This document shows positions 59,769-64,000 of a DNA stretch of 64,000 nt, one piece after another. The stretch lies in NCBI RefSeq assembly GCF_018332715.1, contig NZ_BOQP01000008.1, forward strand, positions 558,001 to 622,000, read 5' to 3'. The notes beneath the pieces were generated by a model. It was not told the DNA's origin and searched no databases. It saw nothing but the letters and a program-made list of their open reading frames with translations. Both the position numbers and the translations under genes were made by a program. This DNA comes from Winogradskya consettensis (GTDB lineage Bacteria > Actinomycetota > Actinomycetes > Mycobacteriales > Micromonosporaceae). Each line of letters starts with the position of its first letter. Position 1 is the first letter of the stretch.

Positions 59769-60929
59769 ATGAGCAGGGTCGTCGTCTGGCGCAGCGCGAT
59801 GCTGCCCGCCTCCGAGACGTTCGTACGCGCCCAGGCCGCCGCGTTGACGCGCTGGGAGTCGCGCTTCCTCGGCGCGTTCCGCGTCTCCTCCGTGCTCACG
59901 AGGGAGGACGACGTCATCGTGTTCCCGCCGGGCTTCCTGCGGCTGCGACTGACCGGACGTTCTCCCCGGTTGCTCCGGGCACTGCGTGACCTGGGCCCGG
60001 ACCTCGTCCACGCCCACTTCGGCGGTGACGGGTGGCTGATCAGCGCGACGGCCGTTGCCCTGGGGGTGCCGCTGATCGTCACGCTGCACGGGCACGACGT
60101 GACACGCCAGCCGTACGCGAAGGGGTTGAAGGGCATCCGGCACCGCCGCAACCTCCGGACCGTCCTGCGACGCGCTGCGGTCGTCCTCGCTGTCTCCGGC
60201 CCGGTCCGGGACAGGGCGATCGAGCTGGGGGCGGATCCGGCGAAGATACGCGTCCACCACACCGGCGTCACCATCCCCGCCTCGTCCGAGGCCGGGCCGA
60301 AACAGTGGGACATCGTCTTCGTCGGGCGCCTCGTCGAGAAGAAAGGGCTCGACGACCTGATCGCGGCGACGGCCACCCTCAAGGATCTGGCCCCCAGCGT
60401 GCTGATCGTGGGCGATGGCCCGTGCGAGGCGGCTCTGCGGGCGCAGGCGAAGGCGTCAGGCGTCGATGCGACGTTCGCCGGCGCCCAGGACCATGCGACC
60501 GCATGCCTGAGCATGGCCGGGGGCAGGATCTTCGCCTCGCCGTCGCGCACCGCGGCGGACGGTGACGCTGAAGGACTCCCGACGACGATCCTGGAGGCGC
60601 AGGCGCTCGGCGTCCCCGTGGTGTCGACGGTCCACAGCGGCATCCCCGAAGCAGTGTCGCACGGCGTAACCGGCCTGCTGGGCGCTGAGGGTGATCGGAA
60701 CGCGCTCGCCGCCCACCTCCGCAGCCTGCTGACCGACGAGGAACTGCGGGCGCGGATGGGCCGGCAGGCTCGCGCCCACGTCGAGGCCCATTTCGACCTC
60801 GCCGCCCAGACCGCACGCCTCGAAACCCTGTACGACGACATGATCAGCCACGCCGGCGCAGCACCCGCCGGGCGGCGCGGACGCCACCCACGAACGCCTG
60901 CCCCGCCCGTGCCGGGCCTTTCCCGCTGA
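59769..60929 (+). CDS. Family 4 glycosyltransferase
   Basis: A 386-residue GT-B retaining enzyme. The N-domain has VHAHFGGDGWLIS and LHGHDVTR. The C-domain has FVGRLVEKKGLDDLI, EGLPTTILEAQALGVPVV and the E-x7-E motif that binds the sugar-nucleotide. Its last 86 bp overlap, tail to tail, the end of the convergent methyltransferase-like gene. Paired with the GT2 gene in one transcription unit. Confidence 0.92.
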   Translation: MSRVVVWRSAMLPASETFVRAQAAALTRWESRFLGAFRVSSVLTREDDVIVFPPGFLRLRLTGRSPRLLRALRDLGPDLVHAHFGGDGWLISATAVALGVPLIVTLHGHDVTRQPYAKGLKGIRHRRNLRTVLRRAAVVLAVSGPVRDRAIELGADPAKIRVHHTGVTIPASSEAGPKQWDIVFVGRLVEKKGLDDLIAATATLKDLAPSVLIVGDGPCEAALRAQAKASGVDATFAGAQDHATACLSMAGGRIFASPSRTAADGDAEGLPTTILEAQALGVPVVSTVHSGIPEAVSHGVTGLLGAEGDRNALAAHLRSLLTDEELRARMGRQARAHVEAHFDLAAQTARLETLYDDMISHAGAAPAGRRGRHPRTPAPPVPGLSR

Positions 60930-62310
60930 GCAGTTCCACCATGCGCTGCGCGCCGCGCAGGTCGGCCTCCCGCGCGGTCAGTTCGGCCTCGAAGAACGCC
61001 GCCTGAGCGCGCGCCTCGGCGAGCTCCCGGGTGAGGCGTTCCCGATCGGCCACGAGCTCCGCGAACGGCAGGCGGCGCAGTTCCGACACGTCCAGGTCGC
61101 CGGAGCGGGACCCGGCACCAGACGCCAGAGAGGTGTCACCGAGGGCGGATCCGGCACCATACGCCGGGCCGATCTCGCCGCCGGCGGGCACGGCACCGGA
61201 CGCCGGGTCGATGTCGCGCCCCGCCATCCCGGCGAGGGTCCGCGTCAGGTCGTCCGCCCCGGTGACCGCGGGCCACGGGTGGGGAAGACTGCCCCGGAGC
61301 AGCCGGACGGCGAGCGCACGGAGCGCTCTCCCGGGGTCGCCCGGCGCCGCCAGCGGTGAGAGCACCCCATCGAGCCCGCTGATGATCTGGTCGGCCGGGA
61401 CTCCCGCGTTCTCGCCGCTCTGCCAGTCGGCGAGCAGCGCCCGCAGCACCGGCAGGTCCTGCCTGGCTGCCGCGTGGACGAGGCGCCGCTCGAGAGTCGG
61501 CCCGGAGACCGCCCGCTGCGGGCCGCACGTGATGTCGGGCAGTGACTCCTCGTCACGGGCCGCCACCACGATCCATGCCGGGGCGAGAACCGGCCCGATC
61601 CCGCACCGCAGGCTCTCGATCGCCAGCTCCGCCGGGTCGGCTGTCATGTCGTCCGTACCCGGGAATGCCCGCGCCAGCCCCGACTCGGCGACACCGCTCT
61701 GATCCTTCTCGTCCAGGATCAACTCCGGCGCTTCCAACCCGGGGTAGACGGAATAGACACGGCCCACAGCCCCGACTGCTTCCCGAATTGCGTCCGGGTT
61801 CACCGGACGGGTCTCGTCAGGCACCGGGGTCCATTCGGCGTCGGTCCGGCGGCTGCGGGGCGCTGCCAGTCGGTGCACGCCCAACGGATTCTCGACGCCG
61901 ACGACGAGGACACCGCCGGGTTCGAGCGCGTTCTTCAGCATGGCGAGTATCTGGGCCCAGGTGAGCCCGTCCGTCTCTGCGGTATCCAGCACCTCGAGCC
62001 CGGCGAGCGCAATGATCGTGTCGAAGGTCCCCTCGGCGCTCAGCGTCGCCGGGCTGCCGCACAGCACCGTGCGACCTTCCCTGCCCGCCAGAAGCTCGGC
62101 GTCCTTCACGCCCCGGACCAGCACCGTCACCTCCTGCAAGACATCGAGAAGCTCAGCCGCATGGGGGCCGGCAACCAGGGTGCGACCCCTGGCGGCGGCA
62201 AGGAACGGCTCCAGCGCAGCGCCACGGGCGGGGCCGGGCCCGTGGTCGCCGTCGAGGTCCGACCAGACCAGCATCTCGTCGCCGACGAACCGGACGCCTG
62301 CGGTCTCCAC
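60844..62310 (-). CDS. Methyltransferase-like protein with C-terminal coiled coil
   Basis: A 488-residue protein. Residues 30-190 look like a Rossmann methyltransferase domain (TLVAGPHAAELLDVLQEVTVLV, GTFDTIIALAGLEVLD, LEPGGVLVVGVENP). A middle helical region follows, then a Gly/Ala-rich linker and a coiled coil (about 405-465: LVADRERLTRELAEAR). Such domain combinations occur in actinobacterial glycan-assembly clusters. GTG 62310 is preceded by GGGAGACATCA. It lies 53 bp after the upstream GT-like gene and overlaps the GT4 gene on the other strand. Confidence 0.7.
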   Translation of the reverse strand: METAGVRFVGDEMLVWSDLDGDHGPGPARGAALEPFLAAARGRTLVAGPHAAELLDVLQEVTVLVRGVKDAELLAGREGRTVLCGSPATLSAEGTFDTIIALAGLEVLDTAETDGLTWAQILAMLKNALEPGGVLVVGVENPLGVHRLAAPRSRRTDAEWTPVPDETRPVNPDAIREAVGAVGRVYSVYPGLEAPELILDEKDQSGVAESGLARAFPGTDDMTADPAELAIESLRCGIGPVLAPAWIVVAARDEESLPDITCGPQRAVSGPTLERRLVHAAARQDLPVLRALLADWQSGENAGVPADQIISGLDGVLSPLAAPGDPGRALRALAVRLLRGSLPHPWPAVTGADDLTRTLAGMAGRDIDPASGAVPAGGEIGPAYGAGSALGDTSLASGAGSRSGDLDVSELRRLPFAELVADRERLTRELAEARAQAAFFEAELTAREADLRGAQRMVELLSGKGPARAGQAFVGGVRAARRVLRRRG

Positions 62311-62363
62311 TGATGTCTCCCTGTCTTCGTCTGCCTGCAATGTCTGTTGCTCTGCTCTTCCGA

Positions 62364-63272
62364 TCACAGCGCGTTTTCCCTCACCCTGGCCGCCGCTCGC
62401 GTCCACCGGAACAACTGCCGCAGCTCAGCCGGGGGCGCCATCCGATCGGCGCCGAGCTCGTTCACCGCGGCGGCATGGGCCTGGGCGATGTCGATCTGCT
62501 CGCCGTGCAACCCGGACCATTGCCGGCGGATCCTGGCCTGGCCCCCATGGGTCGGGTCCTCGTTCTCGAGGACCATCGGATCGCCGTAGACGGCCGGTTC
62601 ACAGCCCGCGAGAATCCCGTACCAGACAGCACTGCTGAGCCGGTTGGACGCAACGCGCCGGTGCTGCCGCAGCTCGGTGAGCTGACGGTCGAGGAATTCC
62701 GGGTCTCCCGCCTGATGCGCGTTGCCCCGGTAACCGTGACAGATCACCCGGAACCCGGCGCGTTCGTAGCGGCGTCGCACATCCGCTGTCCAGAACTCCT
62801 GCCAGTAAAGACAGACCGTGACCGGACCGGTCTCGGTGTGCTTGATCCGGTCGATCAGCCGAGCGTGATCGCCGCGCACGTGCTGGCCTTCCCAGCCGTG
62901 AAACGGATACCAGATGGTGCCCTCCCGTGCCGGGGCCGCCGGCGGCTCGGGCCGGAGCCGGAGCAGGTAGGCCCACGGCGCCCCCACCACGTATGTCTCG
63001 CGGCGGCCCATGGACCAGGCCCGGCGACGGACGCGCTCGGACCACAGGAACAGCGGGACCCCCGCGACATACTCGTGGTCGGCCGCCATCCCGTCCCCGA
63101 TGTTCCAGCCGTGCTGCAGGTAGCCATGGATCCGGGGAGGCTGCTCGCCCGGCACGCCGCAGTAGCGTGCCAGGACGGCGGAATGGCCGTAATAGTCGTT
63201 GGCCCGATGCACCGGGGGATTCTCGCCTGTATCCGGCAATGGCGGCCACGACCTCGCGGACTGTTCCGCCAA
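62364..63272 (-). CDS. Probable glycan-biosynthesis protein (GT-B-like), start uncertain
   Basis: A 302-residue protein that resembles capsule/surface-polymer glycosyltransferase-type proteins. It has a GYLQHGWNIGDG region and a C-terminal segment VASNRLSSAVWYGILAGCEPAVYGDPMVL that resembles the nucleotide-sugar-binding half of GT-B enzymes. The only starts are TTG 63272 and GTG 63212, neither with a good ribosome binding site. It precedes the methyltransferase-like gene by 53 bp and may share its operon. Exact function unknown. Confidence 0.6.
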   Translation of the reverse strand: MAEQSARSWPPLPDTGENPPVHRANDYYGHSAVLARYCGVPGEQPPRIHGYLQHGWNIGDGMAADHEYVAGVPLFLWSERVRRRAWSMGRRETYVVGAPWAYLLRLRPEPPAAPAREGTIWYPFHGWEGQHVRGDHARLIDRIKHTETGPVTVCLYWQEFWTADVRRRYERAGFRVICHGYRGNAHQAGDPEFLDRQLTELRQHRRVASNRLSSAVWYGILAGCEPAVYGDPMVLENEDPTHGGQARIRRQWSGLHGEQIDIAQAHAAAVNELGADRMAPPAELRQLFRWTRAAARVRENAL

Positions 63273-63437
63273 GCGTCGCCGGGGTGTCGCCTGAAAGTTC
63301 CTGACCTGCCCGTGCCCGTTCCGGCCGTCCGATCTTGATCACTTGCTGACTCCTGTGTCCGGTTCCGACTTCGATGGCGGAAGTCTTGCACCGGCCGGAG
63401 ATCGAAAAGACGTTGTCCACAGGCGAGCCTCGTCACC

Positions 63438-63469
63438 TTGACCCGTACCCTGAGGTGCGGGTTTATGGT
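63438..63469 (+). promoter_or_regulatory. MerR-type promoter for the MerR-peroxiredoxin gene
   Basis: TTGACC at 63438 and TATGGT at 63464 are separated by 20 bp, longer than the usual 17, with ACCC and GGGT half-sites in the spacer. Initiation would fall at or next to the ATG at 63477, so the transcript is probably leaderless. The long spacer fits autoregulation by the MerR protein. Confidence 0.65.
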
Positions 63470-63476
63470 CGTCGGC

Positions 63477-64000
63477 ATGCGGGTGGGAGAGCTGGCGCGA
63501 CGGACCGGGACGACCGTGCGCGCATTGCGTTATTACGAGGCGGCGGGCCTGGTCGTGCCCCGGCGGCTGGACAACGGCTACCGGGAGTACGAACCGATCG
63601 CCGAGCGGATGGTCGCGCAGATCCGGGAGCTGACGGCACTCGGTCTCAGCGTCGAGGAGACGCGGCCGTTCGTGGAGTCGCTGGCCGACGGCAACATCGA
63701 GCCCGACGTGTGCCCGGCGGCTCTGGCCACCTACCGCAACGCCATCACCGAGCTGCAGAAGCGAATCGGGACGCTCACCGCCCAGCGGGATGCACTCGAC
63801 GCCCGCCTGGACGCCGCAGCCAGCCAGGTCGTCAAGCTCGGCGACGCAGGCGTCAGCGACCCGGGGCAGCTCGTCGGCACCCGGATGCCGTCACTGCACT
63901 TCTACGGCAGTGACGGCCGGCCACTGGATCTCGGCGCGCTGGGCAGTGGCCGCACCGTCATCTTCATCTACCCCCTGACCGGGCGGCCCGGCGTCGACCT
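63477..64000 (+). CDS. MerR regulator fused to a peroxiredoxin-like domain, partial
   Basis: The first 174 residues are seen. A MerR winged helix (GELARRTGTTVRALRYYEAAG, residues 4-24) is followed by a dimerisation helix to about residue 120. A peroxiredoxin/AhpC-TSA domain then begins (VGTRMPSLHFYGSDGRPLDL, TVIFIYPLTGRPGVDL) and runs past the window end. The peroxidatic cysteine would be beyond the edge. The fusion suggests a redox-sensing regulator. An in-frame ATG at 63465 would add four residues. Confidence 0.88.
   Translation, partial: MRVGELARRTGTTVRALRYYEAAGLVVPRRLDNGYREYEPIAERMVAQIRELTALGLSVEETRPFVESLADGNIEPDVCPAALATYRNAITELQKRIGTLTAQRDALDARLDAAASQVVKLGDAGVSDPGQLVGTRMPSLHFYGSDGRPLDLGALGSGRTVIFIYPLTGRPGVD

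Noticed and set aside
58595..60841. Upstream extension of the second kinase frame to 1,231 codons
   Set aside because: The extra 748 codons run antisense to the GT2 and GT4 genes. The kinase domain starts naturally at GTG 58594 with a ribosome binding site.
1..64000. tRNA, rRNA, riboswitch or prophage genes
   Set aside because: No cloverleaf ends, rRNA motifs, phage structural genes or integrase sites were recognised by reading; a covariance-model scan was not possible.

Overview
This 64-kb window is GC-rich throughout (about 70% or more by eye) with strong G/C third-codon bias. It encodes F420-type luciferase-like oxidoreductases, a mycothiol-type TIGR03086/DinB protein, BlaI/M56 pairs, MmyB-type regulators and many ATGA/GTGA stop-start overlaps. 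That points to a chromosome of a high-GC actinomycete; a Micromonosporaceae member (Actinoplanes-like) is my best guess, by inference only. I saw no tRNA, rRNA or CRISPR array.

Layout. 0-1.5 kb: end of a P-loop gene, then an ECF sigma / zinc-finger anti-sigma pair. 1.7-8.8 kb: a translationally coupled jetA-jetB-jetC operon, a type II Wadjet anti-plasmid condensin (TIGR02677/02678/02680 families). No jetD nuclease gene follows; there is a ~39-bp tandem repeat array and a macro-domain gene instead. 9.5-26.7 kb: ordinary chromosomal genes. These are two LLM oxidoreductases, a methyltransferase, a DapA-like lyase, a decayed GH65 gene beside an internally deleted flavodoxin gene, a BlaI/M56/DedA group sharing a perfect operator, an ArsR/SRPBCC/DinB operon, a MocR regulator divergent from an EamA exporter with overlapping start codons, an ECF sigma with DUF6069, and an APH-fold kinase. 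26.8-28.1 kb: an intact IS630-family element inserted in an 8-bp tandem repeat.

28.1-40.6 kb: a carbohydrate locus on the minus strand. GH3, GH35 and a LacI regulator are followed by substrate-binding protein, two permeases and a GH31 alpha-xylosidase. Identical palindromic operators (GTCGAAGCGCTTCGAC) precede both GH3 and the binding-protein gene. The enzyme set (beta-glucosidase/xylosidase, beta-galactosidase, alpha-xylosidase) fits import and dismantling of xyloglucan oligosaccharides.

40.6-48.3 kb: a Ser/Thr kinase, SUFU- and SMI1-like proteins, a 2H phosphoesterase, a LysR/dehydrogenase/RidA group and an MFS exporter. 48.3-56.7 kb: an ebo-type metabolite operon. In transcription order it runs inositol-3-phosphate synthase-like, UbiA prenyltransferase, sugar isomerase, EboA, TatD-like EboB, EboE, phosphodiesterase EboF-like, then a polyprenyl synthetase. 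Genes from the cyclase to the phosphodiesterase overlap by 1-4 bp, and a large dyad lies just upstream. 57.1-63.3 kb: a second Ser/Thr kinase and a surface-glycan group (GT2, GT4, methyltransferase-like and GT-like proteins). The window ends inside a MerR-peroxiredoxin fusion gene.

A recurring theme is recent minisatellite growth. In-frame tandem repeats (33, 15, 30 and 51 bp) interrupt or extend four different proteins, and 8-, 20- and 39-bp arrays occupy intergenic DNA.
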